Below, piece after piece: positions 28,239 through 37,788 of a stretch of 64,000 nt of DNA. This stretch comes from Lodderomyces elongisporus (lineage: Eukaryota > Ascomycota > Pichiomycetes > Serinales > Debaryomycetaceae): contig NC_083675.1 in assembly GCF_030384665.1 (NCBI RefSeq), positions 248,001 through 312,000 of the forward strand. Reading direction: 5' to 3'. The first letter of the stretch is position 1, and each line of letters opens with the position of its first letter. Under the pieces are notes generated by a model that was given only the letters and a program-made list of their open reading frames with translations, did not search any database and had not been told where the DNA came from. Position numbers and translations under genes: made by a program.

Positions 28239-29490
28239 ATGTCAACTCCAATTGGTATGTAAGATACAACATATATGTATATATGTATATAAATTTAGCT
28301 CGAAAAAAATGACTAACAAATCTTATTTAGTGCTCGATCAAGGTACAGGATTCGTCAAGATTGGACGAGCAGGTACCAATTTTCCCGACTATACGTTTCC
28401 TTCGATGGTTGGACGTCCAATCTTGCGAGCAGAAGAACGTAACATTCTTGTGCCGGATGACGTAGAAATTAAGGACATAATGTGTGGTTCTGAGGCGAGC
28501 CAAGTACGATCCCTTTTGCAAATCAACTACCCAATGGAGAATGGTATAATCAAGAATTGGGAAGATATGGAACATTTATGGGATCATGCATTTTTTGACA
28601 AGATGAAGATTAACCCTGTGGGTCAAAAGATTTTACTTACAGAACCACCAATGAACCCATTGAAAAATAGAGAAATGATGTGTCAGGTTATGTTTGAGAA
28701 ATACGGATTTGGCGGAGTTTATGTTGCGATCCAGGCAGTGCTAGCATTGTATGCGCAAGGTTTGAGCTCAGGAGTTGTGGTTGATTCAGGTGATGGTGTT
28801 ACGCATATTGTCCCTGTCTATGAATCCGTTGTTTTGAATCACTTGACAAGGAGATTGGACGTTGCAGGAAGAGATGTCACTAGACACTTGATCAACTTAT
28901 TGTTCCGCCGGGGTTATGCTTTCAACAGAACTGCTGATTTTGAAACTGTGCGTCAAATCAAGGAGAAGTTATGTTATGTTAGTTATGACTTGGCCTTTGA
29001 CGCCAAGTTGGCTACTGAAACTACAACTTTAGTCGAGTCTTATGAGTTACCAGATGGAAGAGTGATTAAAGTTGGTAGTGAACGTTTTGAAGCACCAGAA
29101 TGTTTGTTCCAGCCACACTTGGTGGATGTAGAGCAACCCGGTGTTGGTGAGACTTTGTTTAATACAATCCAAGCAGCTGATGTGGACGTCAGGTCCTCAT
29201 TGTACAAGGCTATTGTCTTGTCTGGTGGTTCTTCAATGTACCCAGGTTTGCCATCGAGATTGGAAAAAGAGTTGAAACAACTATGGTTAACAAAAGTGTT
29301 GCATGGGGATGCTTCGAGATTGGACAAGTTTAAGGTAAGAATTGAAGATCCACCAAGGAGGAAGCACATGGTGTTTATCGGAGGTGCTGTTTTGGCCAAC
29401 ATCATGGCAGACAAAGACCACATGTGGATCTCAAAACAGGAATGGGAAGAGCAAGGACCTCGGGTTTTGGAAAAATTAGGGCCACGTTAA
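28239..29490 (+). CDS. ARP2: Actin-related protein Arp2 (two exons)
   Basis: Exon 1 is 28239-28254 (ATG through MSTPI plus one base) and exon 2 is 28331-29490. The intron is 28255-28330. Joining them gives [20 protein letters not shown], matching Arp2 N-termini, whereas an unspliced frame gives an unrelated N-terminus. The protein (391 residues) is the actin-fold subunit of the Arp2/3 actin-nucleation complex at endocytic patches. Motifs: [80 protein letters not shown] and the C-terminal KLGPR. S. cerevisiae ARP2 also has an intron near its 5' end. The gene converges on MPS1, 175 bases apart, as in S. cerevisiae. Confidence 0.97.
28255..28330 (+). other. Spliceosomal intron of ARP2 (76 bases)
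   Basis: It begins GTATGT, has GACTAAC (28311-28317) as a branch-point-like sequence near the 3' end and finishes TTTAG. Removing it joins ATTG to TGCTCGAT in frame, restoring the conserved IVLD. Confidence 0.93.
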
Positions 29491-29665
29491 GGAAGGGAAA
29501 GGGAAAAGAAAAGATAAAAAAAAAAAAGATTTTGCCAAAGACTAGGGAATAACAAACTTCTCATTTTCAAAAAACTGTAGATCATATCATTTTTTTTTTC
29601 ATCTATCGATAAATTTACATTTACATTTATATATATATATATAAGTATATGTGTATAATACAGTG

Positions 29666-32023
29666 TTAGCAATTACATGCTTCTATTTGTTTGATGATGT
29701 CGTCTACCATTGCATCGTAGTCGTCCGTGGACATTCCTTCTCCATGAACACGTTTGTTGAACCCAAAATTAATGCTCTCGTGTACTATTTTAGCCACCAC
29801 AGTCTCGTTAACAACCTTGGGACAAAAGAAATCGCTGGACAAGCACTGTTCAATTGTCCATCTGTCTCCTGGATCTCGAGCAAGACAATTCTTCATCAAT
29901 TGGATTGCACTTGTGGGTACTTTGACATCTCCCATCCCCATTGCTGGGTACTGGATTTTTACCTGGGGGTTCATTATCGCCATCACTCTTTGAGTTCCAG
30001 AATACGCTGCATACGGAGGTTTGCCATAGATGAATTGGTACAATATACATCCACAAGACCAAACGTCAGAAGGTCTTCCTACTTTCCATGTCGTGTTCTT
30101 GGCACCAACTAAGTTTGCCTCGACAAGAGCCTCGGGTGCCATGTAGTTTGGTGTTCCTATTTGTGATTCGCGGTAGATATTCACGGTATGGTCGGGGACA
30201 GCATTGGCAATACCAAAATCTATAATCTTCAACACACCTTTAACCATGAGGAAATTTGCTGGTTTCAAATCACTGTGCACAATGCCTGCATTGTGGACAT
30301 CCTCTACACACTTGAACATTTCGTGGATATGGTATTTGACGAAATGGATGTCCAAAGGTAATTTTGCACTGATCCTATTCTGAAACAATATCGCGAGGTC
30401 AATATCACCTCGTTCCATGATGAGATATATGGAAGAAGTAAACACTGCATGGTCAACAAGCTTGACTACTCTTTTCGAGTGTCTCAATTTCAACAACAAG
30501 TCAATCTCGCCCTTGAAACTATTCATGTTTTCAAATTGATTCAAAGTAACTTTTTTTAATGCATATTGTCGACCATCTGCAACCGATTTGATTCTGTAAA
30601 CTTTCGAAGAGCCCCCGCGTCCTAGTAGTTCTAATTTTTCATAGTATTTGCCATTTATTTGCACTGTTCGCTTCCTCTCTGATGCAGTAGTAGTAGTAGT
30701 AGTAGTAGCAGCATTGTTGTTGACTTCTTCTTCCATGGTGTTATTGGTTGGTGGCGCATTGTATTTGTGTTGATCCTTCAATGGTTGGATTTCGAGTTGA
30801 GAGCGTGGTTCTTGGTGCGCTGACTGTTGTTGTTGTTGTTGTAGATGCTGCTGTCTTTGTTGTGCATGGGGTGCCTCTTGTCGTGTGTCGTGCCGTACCA
30901 CAGCTTTAGGCAATTTGGGTTTTCTAAACACATTTGGTGATACATCAGACAATGGCACTCGTTTATCCTTGAACGGTGATTTTAATGGAAGAAATGTATC
31001 CTTTTTGTTATTTGAAAAGCGGTTTCCCTGTCCCATTTGTTCAGATGGTTGCAATTTCATATCAGATCTTTGTTGTTCTTTTTTGCGCTGTTCAAAGAAT
31101 TCTTTCTCCCTTAGCTGATGTAATCTTGCACGTTCTCGAGCCTCTTCCTCCAATTCCAATCGTCGCAACTCTATTCGATGTTGTTCCATGCGAACGAGCT
31201 CTGCTCTCTGTTGCTCTTCCTTTTCTCTCTCCAATTGTCGTTGTTGCTCCAATCTTTCCTTCTCCAATTTCTCTTTTTCCAAGCGTTCTTTTTCTCTTCT
31301 TTCTTCAACTCGTCGACGAATGACAAGCTCATCAATTGTGGGATCACTTGGTGATTCTACCTTCACATTATTGTCGATTGGCATCTCCAATTCCATCACC
31401 GGTATTTTATCTAAATCCATCTTTTCTTGCGGTTTAACCTCATCTCCTGTTGCTCGTTTGGGAGATCCCAATTTCTTACCAAACATTCGCCTTCTCTTGA
31501 TTTTCAGAAAACTGTTATCCGCCTTGCTCGTATTGAGTAAAGAGTTGGATGCGGGACTAGAATGGTTTTCTCCTTCATCAATTGATGCACGTGTGTGTTG
31601 TAATGTAGGTTGCATCGAAGCAAAGTCTGTGTTTAATGTCGATTGATTGCTGCCAGAGAAATGTGCACGTATCTTGTCTTTGATACTGGTGTTTTCAGAG
31701 TTTGAGGTGGGTAAATCTTTTTCATAAATCCCTGTAGCTCCTATAGCTGCTCCTGTAGCTGCTCCTGTAGCTGCTGCTGTAGCTGCTGTTGAGGACAAAC
31801 TGGCAGTGAAAAAGCCAAGAGACCTGTTTCTAACATTTAGCGAGGCTATACTATACGAGCTGAGTGATGGTGGTAAAAACGTCGTTGTCGGGTCTTCTTC
31901 AAACGCTCGTTTGGTGGAGTTTGAGCTATTTGGAGATATGCGTTTAATCGTGTTGTGTATATCTTTTGATTCTTTAGATCCCATGGATCTGATAGGCCCA
32001 TTGACCATGTTATCGTAAGGCAT
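29666..32023 (-). CDS. MPS1: Mps1/TTK dual-specificity kinase
   Basis: The 785-residue protein starts at ATG 32023; the codon before it is GTG. Mps1 acts in spindle-pole duplication and the spindle checkpoint. The N-terminal two-thirds is divergent: Ser-rich, an Ala/Thr/Gly tract (about residues 79-93), and a long charged helix (about 234-315, rich in RLEKEKLEKERLEQQRQ). The kinase domain occupies about residues 455-755: GRGGSSKVY, YALKKV (about 485-490), HSDLKPANFL with the Mps1-typical HSD (about 580), IIDFGIA (about 600), GTPNYMAPEAL and SDVWSCGCILYQFIYGKPPY. It is adjacent and convergent to ARP2, a gene pair conserved in S. cerevisiae. Confidence 0.96.
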   Translation of the reverse strand: MPYDNMVNGPIRSMGSKESKDIHNTIKRISPNSSNSTKRAFEEDPTTTFLPPSLSSYSIASLNVRNRSLGFFTASLSSTAATAAATGAATGAAIGATGIYEKDLPTSNSENTSIKDKIRAHFSGSNQSTLNTDFASMQPTLQHTRASIDEGENHSSPASNSLLNTSKADNSFLKIKRRRMFGKKLGSPKRATGDEVKPQEKMDLDKIPVMELEMPIDNNVKVESPSDPTIDELVIRRRVEERREKERLEKEKLEKERLEQQRQLEREKEEQQRAELVRMEQHRIELRRLELEEEARERARLHQLREKEFFEQRKKEQQRSDMKLQPSEQMGQGNRFSNNKKDTFLPLKSPFKDKRVPLSDVSPNVFRKPKLPKAVVRHDTRQEAPHAQQRQQHLQQQQQQSAHQEPRSQLEIQPLKDQHKYNAPPTNNTMEEEVNNNAATTTTTTTASERKRTVQINGKYYEKLELLGRGGSSKVYRIKSVADGRQYALKKVTLNQFENMNSFKGEIDLLLKLRHSKRVVKLVDHAVFTSSIYLIMERGDIDLAILFQNRISAKLPLDIHFVKYHIHEMFKCVEDVHNAGIVHSDLKPANFLMVKGVLKIIDFGIANAVPDHTVNIYRESQIGTPNYMAPEALVEANLVGAKNTTWKVGRPSDVWSCGCILYQFIYGKPPYAAYSGTQRVMAIMNPQVKIQYPAMGMGDVKVPTSAIQLMKNCLARDPGDRWTIEQCLSSDFFCPKVVNETVVAKIVHESINFGFNKRVHGEGMSTDDYDAMVDDIIKQIEACNC

Positions 32024-32681
32024 CACTTATTTGGGCCATCCAAAACGTGGAGAAATGGTTGTAGTGGTAGTAGCCTGGAGTAGTGATTTTAGCGGTGTTG
32101 ATGGTGGTAACTTATTTCACTGAAGTACCCAAAGATCACAAGATGATGTTGTTTACAAAATGGCAGTCTGAGCCTCACTTACCCACTCTAACCACACACA
32201 AACACTAACTTTTGAACTTGAACTCTCTTTTTTAAAAAAAATTCTCTAATAACTTGTTTTCTCTATTTGTTTTTCTTTTTTGTTTTCTTTTTCTTTATTT
32301 ATTTATTTATTTATTTATTCGTTTCCCTCGCAAGACGTCTTTGTGTGCGTGTTGTTTGATGACCGCAAGCACAAAGAAATATCGCGCGCCTTCTACAAAA
32401 AATTTATTTACAAAATTTTGGTTGAGTGTTTGTTACTTTCTCTTAGTTTTGCAAATAAACAAAAAAAAAAAGAATAAAAGAATAGAAAGAATGAATGTTT
32501 GACAAGTGGTTAGATAAACCGTCTTATTGTATTTGTATATACCCTCATCAACCAAATTAAAAGTGTTGGCACTGGGATTGCAGAAGGAATCTATAACAAG
32601 AAAAAATAAAAATAAAAAAAGAAAAAAAACCATAATCTTTGAATATATGATATCATTTCGAATAGTAAAAAAAATGGGGAA
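32024..32681. other. Intergenic region between MPS1 and the tRNA-Met gene
   Basis: About 660 bases that include the MPS1 promoter, a TTTA repeat (about 32293-32320) and the T8 terminator of tRNA-Met on the minus strand. No protein gene is supported. Confidence 0.6.
32667..32674 (-). terminator. Pol III terminator of tRNA-Met
   Basis: Eight T residues on the minus strand begin seven bases after the tRNA 3' end. Confidence 0.85.
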
Positions 32682-32774
32682 TGCCCTCCGTGAGGATCGA
32701 ACTCACGACCTCCTGATGGCTCACATTGCGGACAATTATGAGACAGACGTTCTAACCAACTGAACTAGGAAGGC
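32682..32774 (-). tRNA. tRNA-Met (CAT), elongator type, with a 19-base intron
   Basis: The minus strand folds as a tRNA. Acceptor GCCTTCC (32774-32768) pairs with GGAGGGC, with discriminator A at 32682. The D stem is GTTC/GAAC, the anticodon loop CTCATAA holds CAT (32740-32738), and the T arm is GTGAG TTCGATC CTCAC. The 3' anticodon stem is reached only after removing ATTGTCCGCAATGTGAGCC (32736-32718), placed one base after the anticodon as in eukaryotic tRNA introns. GTGAG in the intron can pair with the anticodon region CTCAT. The U31-U39 mismatch and the AGGTC variable loop agree with yeast elongator tRNA-Met. It is not initiator type, since the T loop has TTCGATC. Confidence 0.94.
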
Positions 32775-33404
32775 TAAACGTTGGCAGTTGGATGTGTACC
32801 GTTATTCATACTTACTTGTCTATTTGAAAAAGTGTAGGGCATTATATGCTTAATTTGCTTTTTATCTTTAGCCATTTATCTCAAATCTTCCTCACAATGA
32901 ATCATTACTTTATTATATATCAAATGCTTTTTCTCATGACTTATTAAAGTAGAAAATTACATAGTTTTTACCCATATTAATGCACACACTTTTTGCTTTC
33001 TTTTTTCGTTTGGTTCCCTGCTTCATGCGATTTGTTGTACAATTATTTTTTCTTTCTTCTTTGAATTGTTTTAATTCAAAAAAAAGCAAAAAATGAACCA
33101 AGAAATTACAAATTCCAAACTTTGATACCGAACCATGATATAAACTTGAACCAGTACTTAGTTATAAGTATGAAACAATATGTTAGACTTGTTTTTGTTT
33201 CTCTAATTACGTATAGAGTGTCAACTTAAAGACTATGCTTGAATTGGCTTTTGCGAAACTTCAAATCAAATATGTGTCTACATATATAAAATTATTTATT
33301 TAAGAATTTTTTTCCATTATGCTTTTTTCGCTAGCATTCATTATCAGTTAAACGGCGATGTTTTTTCATCAACAACTTGAAGCATCTGGCTCAGTTGTTT
33401 TCAA
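32775..33404. other. Intergenic region between the two tRNA genes
   Basis: About 630 bases of AT-rich sequence between divergent tRNA-Met and tRNA-Asn genes. No gene, repeat or LTR end was recognised. Confidence 0.55.
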
Positions 33405-33478
33405 GACTGGATGGCCAAGCTGGTTAAGGCGTGAGACTGTTAATCTCAAGATCGTGAGTTCGATCCTCACTCTGGTCG
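33405..33478 (+). tRNA. tRNA-Asn (GTT)
   Basis: This 74-base cloverleaf has no intron: acceptor GACTGGA with TCTGGTC (one T-G and one G-T pair) and discriminator G, anticodon stem TGAGA/TCTCA around CTGTTAA, and T arm GTGAG TTCGATC CTCAC. It is very close to yeast tRNA-Asn. Confidence 0.97.
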
Positions 33479-34195
33479 GTTATATTTTTTTTACATTTTC
33501 TCTCTTTCTCCTTTTTTTCTTTATTTTAGCAATTAGAAATATGCTTTGAAAAATTTCGAGCTTTGCTTTTATTTTTTTGACACCATTTCTTGAGTATAAC
33601 TTGGCTAGGATTAAGCATTTGGTTTATTTGTCGTAGCGGAGAAGCGCAAGGGGGGGGGGGGGGGGCAAGGTAGAAAAAACCAGTACGTATGTTAAAAATG
33701 AAGAAAAAAATAGGCTTCTCATCAAAGATATAGAGATGAAGTTGCACAGTTTGTCAAATTGAAGATTGAAGAAGTAGAACAAAAAAAGTAAAGCAAATGA
33801 ACAAAAGAACAGACAAACAGATACGGATACAGACATAGACACAGACACAGACACAAACCCACGTAAAGTCACATTCATTTATGCTAAAACCCAGAGTTTA
33901 CTAGAAACAAAATACAATACAAACTCATTTCATAAGGTTGAGATCAACTCTTTTTTAAACATTTTCTCTGGTTTTCTCTCTCCAATTTTTTTAAAAATTT
34001 TTTATCTATTATATCTGAAATTCCAAATAGTAAAAGTATCCTCACAGGTTGGTAAATAACCACCATTAAGAAAATCTCCAAATATGTGTGTCAAATCACT
34101 TTCAGCAATAATAATAAAAAAAATTGGTTTCAACAAGTCATTTCCTCCAACATATTTTGTCCTCACCATTGTAAATCTCTTTGTAGAAAGTTTAT
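33479..34195. other. Intergenic region downstream of tRNA-Asn, with poly-G run
   Basis: It includes the T8 terminator, a run of 16 G residues at 33650-33665, and a hexamer-type repeat (ACAGAC-like, about 33821-33857). Open frames across it (33526-33878) depend on these repeats and are not accepted. Confidence 0.6.
33485..33492 (+). terminator. Pol III terminator of tRNA-Asn
   Basis: Eight T residues start seven bases after the tRNA-Asn 3' end. Confidence 0.85.
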
Positions 34196-34390
34196 TTATT
34201 TCTTTCCACTCTTTTTGATACCACCTCCAACTAAAGGTCCACCTTTCTTTGCTTTCTCCGCCATTGCTTTCTTTGCAGCTGCATCTGCTCTTTGCTTAGC
34301 TTTGAATGCTGCATCATCCTCATCATCCTCAACTTGCTTCTTCTTTGGAGCCTTTAAAGGCTTTGCTTTACCACCTTGACGACCAGACAT
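34196..34390 (-). CDS. TMA7: Translation machinery-associated protein Tma7
   Basis: The 64-residue lysine- and alanine-rich protein starts MSGRQGGKAKPLKAPKKKQ and ends KKGGPLVGGGIKKSGKK, the conserved ends of the Tma7/CCDC72 family. Family members are about 64 residues and associate with ribosomes; loss in S. cerevisiae affects translation. The middle is an acidic then Ala/Lys helix (DDEDDAAFKAKQRADAAAKK). It is a full-length small gene with its own ATG at 34390, divergent from LAS17. Confidence 0.95.
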   Translation of the reverse strand: MSGRQGGKAKPLKAPKKKQVEDDEDDAAFKAKQRADAAAKKAMAEKAKKGGPLVGGGIKKSGKK

Positions 34391-34798
34391 GATACACTAT
34401 AGCGATTTTGTTGATTAAATGTGGGAGGAGAATGTGATGAGATTTATGAGCGTTTGTAATTTTTCTGTACTAATAGGGTTTTTTTTTTCTTCTTGTTCTT
34501 TTTCTTTTGGTTGTCGTTTTTGCGCACACTTGAGAGATTGTGTTTGTAGCGAACACACACTTTGAAAATGCAACCCGCACTTACTTACTCCAACTAATTG
34601 AAGCGAATTGGAAATTATCATTACCAACAGTACTGCTTGCTATCAATTGAGTACAACTTTATAAAAAAATAAATGTATATATACACATAAATACATAAAT
34701 ACATAAGTACATAAATACATAATTACATACCAACATACACATTTATATAGACATTCATATACACAGCATCTGATTTCCAGTAAAATTTTTCAGAAGCA
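34391..34798. other. Shared upstream region of TMA7 and LAS17
   Basis: About 400 bases with a poly-T run (34482-34490) and ACATAAAT-type repeats (about 34683-34725). No gene is supported. Confidence 0.55.
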
Positions 34799-37006
34799 AT
34801 GGGTATACTTACAACGCAGGATAAAGAAAAGATAAAAAGGGCGGTGCCAAAGACAAGTAACAAGGTGATTGATGCGACCGTTGCCAGACTCTACATTGCT
34901 TATCCAGACCCTACGAAATGGGTTTTTACTGGTCTAATGGGAGCAATTGCCCTCGTAGACGATTTGGTTGGCCACACTTTTTTTCTCAAGATGGTTGATA
35001 TAACAGGTCACCGAGGAGTCATTTGGGATCAAGAATTGTATGTCAATTTCGAATACAACCAGGATAGAAAATTCTTTCACACTTTTGAAATCGAAGACTG
35101 TTTAGTTGGTCTTTTGTTTGAGGATACTAATGATGCAACACACTTCCACAAACGAGTTACAACACGTCAAAAACACGGCTCGAGTGCCACAGTGAAGAAT
35201 AAAAATGCAATAGCTTTGAAAGAGAAAGTTGGCCCCAAAACACATAACGCACCAGGACCTCGAGGCGAGTTTATGGATGTGAACACAGCACAAAGACAAA
35301 GGCGTGCAAAAGGAGTATTGTACTATGATGACGTACCTCCACCCGAATGGAGATCTCTTTACGCAGAGTTGGAGGCTGCTGGTATAACCGAAGACATGAT
35401 TGTGGATAATAGGCAGTTTATTAAGGATTATATTGCTCAACAAGGTGGTCCACTAGTAGGGTTAGAGCCTCCAGTGCCGAGAAAATACCAGTCTGCACAT
35501 GAAAGAGCTCTCAATAATGAAGCACCAGCATCTTCATCAGCATCAACCACGACCACCACTACCACAGAGCATGCGTCATTTACAAAGCACAAGAAGGCTC
35601 CACCGCCTGCACCACCAACTCAGACACCATCATCATCTTCGCCCGCACCAGGTGCACCAGGTATATCAAATATAGCATCATCAGGTTATGGTCATTCAAC
35701 ACCAGAGTCACATTCATCAATGTCACCATCTACTGAAACACCAGATCCTGAGAATGAGGCTGGAAATGAACCTGCCAAATTCAAACCCGTTTTTAGAGTT
35801 CCGCCGATGGATAAGCTTCCGCAAAGAGCTGCATCGCAAACTTCTTCCTCTACCAACACCGAGAGACCTCTACCAGCACCACCCTCTGCAGCACCACTGT
35901 TTAACCCACAACCTACTACTACTTCGGCACCACACTCTGCAGCAACTTCACAACCAGCTCAAACTCGCAAACCTTTTGCAGTTCCTCCTCCTTTTGTTCC
36001 AAATCCAGCACAGCAAGCTCCACAGGCATATCAAACACCACAGCAAACGAATCAAGGTCCTCCAGCACCACCATCTCGTGGTGGTGCACCACCCCCACCT
36101 CCAAGAGCAGGTATGTCAAACTCTGGATCACCAGCACCACCTCCGCGAAATGCTGGTCTCACACCTATGAAGACGGGAGGTGCAGGACCACCACCACCGC
36201 CACCTCCAGCAAGAGGTTCAAGAGGTCCAGCACCACCACCGCCACCATCAAGATCGTCAGCTATACAGCAACAACACCAGCAGCAGCAGCAACAACAACA
36301 GACAGCTCATTCAACACCACCTCCATTGCACCAACGTCCTCAAGTCGCTATACCAATTCAGACTCAAAATCCAAACCAACCAGGATTGACATCCCCACCT
36401 CCACCTCCAAGACCTGGCCAATTTACGTCTCCGCCGCCCCCTACGAGACCGGCACAAGCATTACCACAGCAAACTCAAGTCCCAGCTCCAATACCAAATT
36501 CATTCCCAACACAAACACAAACACAAACACAAGCTCAAACACAGCCATCACAATCAGCACCACCCCCACCTCCATTACCACAGTCTATGTCAGCAGGAGG
36601 TGGAGCAGTTCCACCACCTCCACCACCACCGCCGCCTCCTGCCATGTCTACTGGATCGGCTCCTCCAGCTCCTCCACCACCACCTACCATGTCTACAGGT
36701 GCTGCACCGATGTCCAATGGTGGTTCTCTTCCTGAGGCAACTGGAGATGCAGGTAGAGATGCACTTTTGGCTTCGATCAGAGGCGCGGGCATTGGCGCAT
36801 TAAAGAAGACAGATAAGTCACAATTAGATAAACCTAGTGTTTTGTTGCAAGAAGCTAGAGGCGAACCCGTATCTACGCAGCCAACTGGCGGCGCATCTGG
36901 TGGCGGAGGTGCTCCGCCTGGTAGTCTTGCAGATGCTTTATCTGCAGCATTGAGCAAGAGAAAAGAAAAAGTTGCTCACAGTGATGATGAAGATGACGAA
37001 TGGTGA
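34799..37006 (+). CDS. LAS17: WASP homologue Las17 (Bee1), Arp2/3 activator
   Basis: The 735-residue protein activates Arp2/3-dependent actin assembly at endocytic sites. Residues about 1-130 are the WH1/EVH1 domain that binds verprolin (WVFTGLMGAIALVDDLVGHT, FFHTFEIEDCLVGLLFEDTN). The long middle (about 240-640) is Pro-rich with many PPPPP stretches that bind SH3 proteins and profilin, plus Gln-rich runs. A WH2 G-actin-binding motif is at about 650-672 (RDALLASIRGAGIGALKKTD). The C-terminus has a central helix (LADALSAALSKRKEK) and the acidic end DDEDDEW, with the terminal Trp that contacts Arp2/3. S. cerevisiae Las17 is 633 residues. ARP2 lies 5 kb away. Confidence 0.97.
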   Translation: MGILTTQDKEKIKRAVPKTSNKVIDATVARLYIAYPDPTKWVFTGLMGAIALVDDLVGHTFFLKMVDITGHRGVIWDQELYVNFEYNQDRKFFHTFEIEDCLVGLLFEDTNDATHFHKRVTTRQKHGSSATVKNKNAIALKEKVGPKTHNAPGPRGEFMDVNTAQRQRRAKGVLYYDDVPPPEWRSLYAELEAAGITEDMIVDNRQFIKDYIAQQGGPLVGLEPPVPRKYQSAHERALNNEAPASSSASTTTTTTTEHASFTKHKKAPPPAPPTQTPSSSSPAPGAPGISNIASSGYGHSTPESHSSMSPSTETPDPENEAGNEPAKFKPVFRVPPMDKLPQRAASQTSSSTNTERPLPAPPSAAPLFNPQPTTTSAPHSAATSQPAQTRKPFAVPPPFVPNPAQQAPQAYQTPQQTNQGPPAPPSRGGAPPPPPRAGMSNSGSPAPPPRNAGLTPMKTGGAGPPPPPPPARGSRGPAPPPPPSRSSAIQQQHQQQQQQQQTAHSTPPPLHQRPQVAIPIQTQNPNQPGLTSPPPPPRPGQFTSPPPPTRPAQALPQQTQVPAPIPNSFPTQTQTQTQAQTQPSQSAPPPPPLPQSMSAGGGAVPPPPPPPPPPAMSTGSAPPAPPPPPTMSTGAAPMSNGGSLPEATGDAGRDALLASIRGAGIGALKKTDKSQLDKPSVLLQEARGEPVSTQPTGGASGGGGAPPGSLADALSAALSKRKEKVAHSDDEDDEW

Positions 37007-37788
37007 TTGCAAGTGTTTGATAGGTTTTAAGCAATTTTTATTGTGCAGATAGCCTCGTTGTCACATAGCGACTCAAACGAAACGCATATCAGGCTCAAAA
37101 TTAGGATCGTTTGACAATTCACTTATTTCTGGTGTAAACTGTAGAATATAATTAGCAGACAAAAGTCGCATCTTAGATTCATGTCATATATATATACACA
37201 TATATATATATTACGGTCATAACAATTATAACGCAATTTTGTAGATATTTGGCAGGAATGACGACTTCACCGAATTTTTTAACTTACGAGTTGAATGAGA
37301 TAACTTGTTCCTTAAACTTGAGAACTGTACTACAATCATAGCGTTGTCAGATCCAGAAACACTGTACCAGAATACGCCTCTTTTTTAATAAATCTATTCG
37401 CTGGTACCGACTTGCAAGGTAACGGATTCTAGTGCATAGCAGTAGCACACTTTCATTAAGTATCTTTGCTATGTGACACTCGTAAATAAACACTTTATAC
37501 TATGTCAAGAGTTTGAAAAGAAAGAGAGCCAGAGAGAATGAAAAAAAAAAGGTAAGAAGAAATATACATGTATATACACATATATATACGAATACATACA
37601 CATATAAATATATCGCAAAGCGTTTTTCGATACCAATAGATCTCGGGTGCATGTTTGAGAAGAAAAAAAACATTTTTTTTATTGATCATCATCACCGCTT
37701 TTTATTACAAAGACCACCACCACCACCGCCATCACTACCATCACTACCACCACTACTTCCACTACCATCACCGTTATCACTATTATCA
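37007..37788. other. Intergenic region between LAS17 and the GCIP-like gene
   Basis: About 780 bases with TA microsatellites (37183-37210), a less repetitive middle (37220-37480) without open frames, and ACC/TCA repeats just before the next start codon. The middle could hold a decayed element, but nothing was recognised. Confidence 0.55.

Noticed and set aside
37239..37262. Similarity of TTTGGCAGGAATGACGAC to TTTGGCAAGAATAACGAC near 56197
   Set aside because: Only about 18 bases match and the flanks differ; too short to call a repeat by eye.
37513..37788. 92-residue N-terminal extension of the GCIP-like gene
   Set aside because: It consists of translated TA, A and ACC repeats. The ATG at 37789 opens the conserved helical region.
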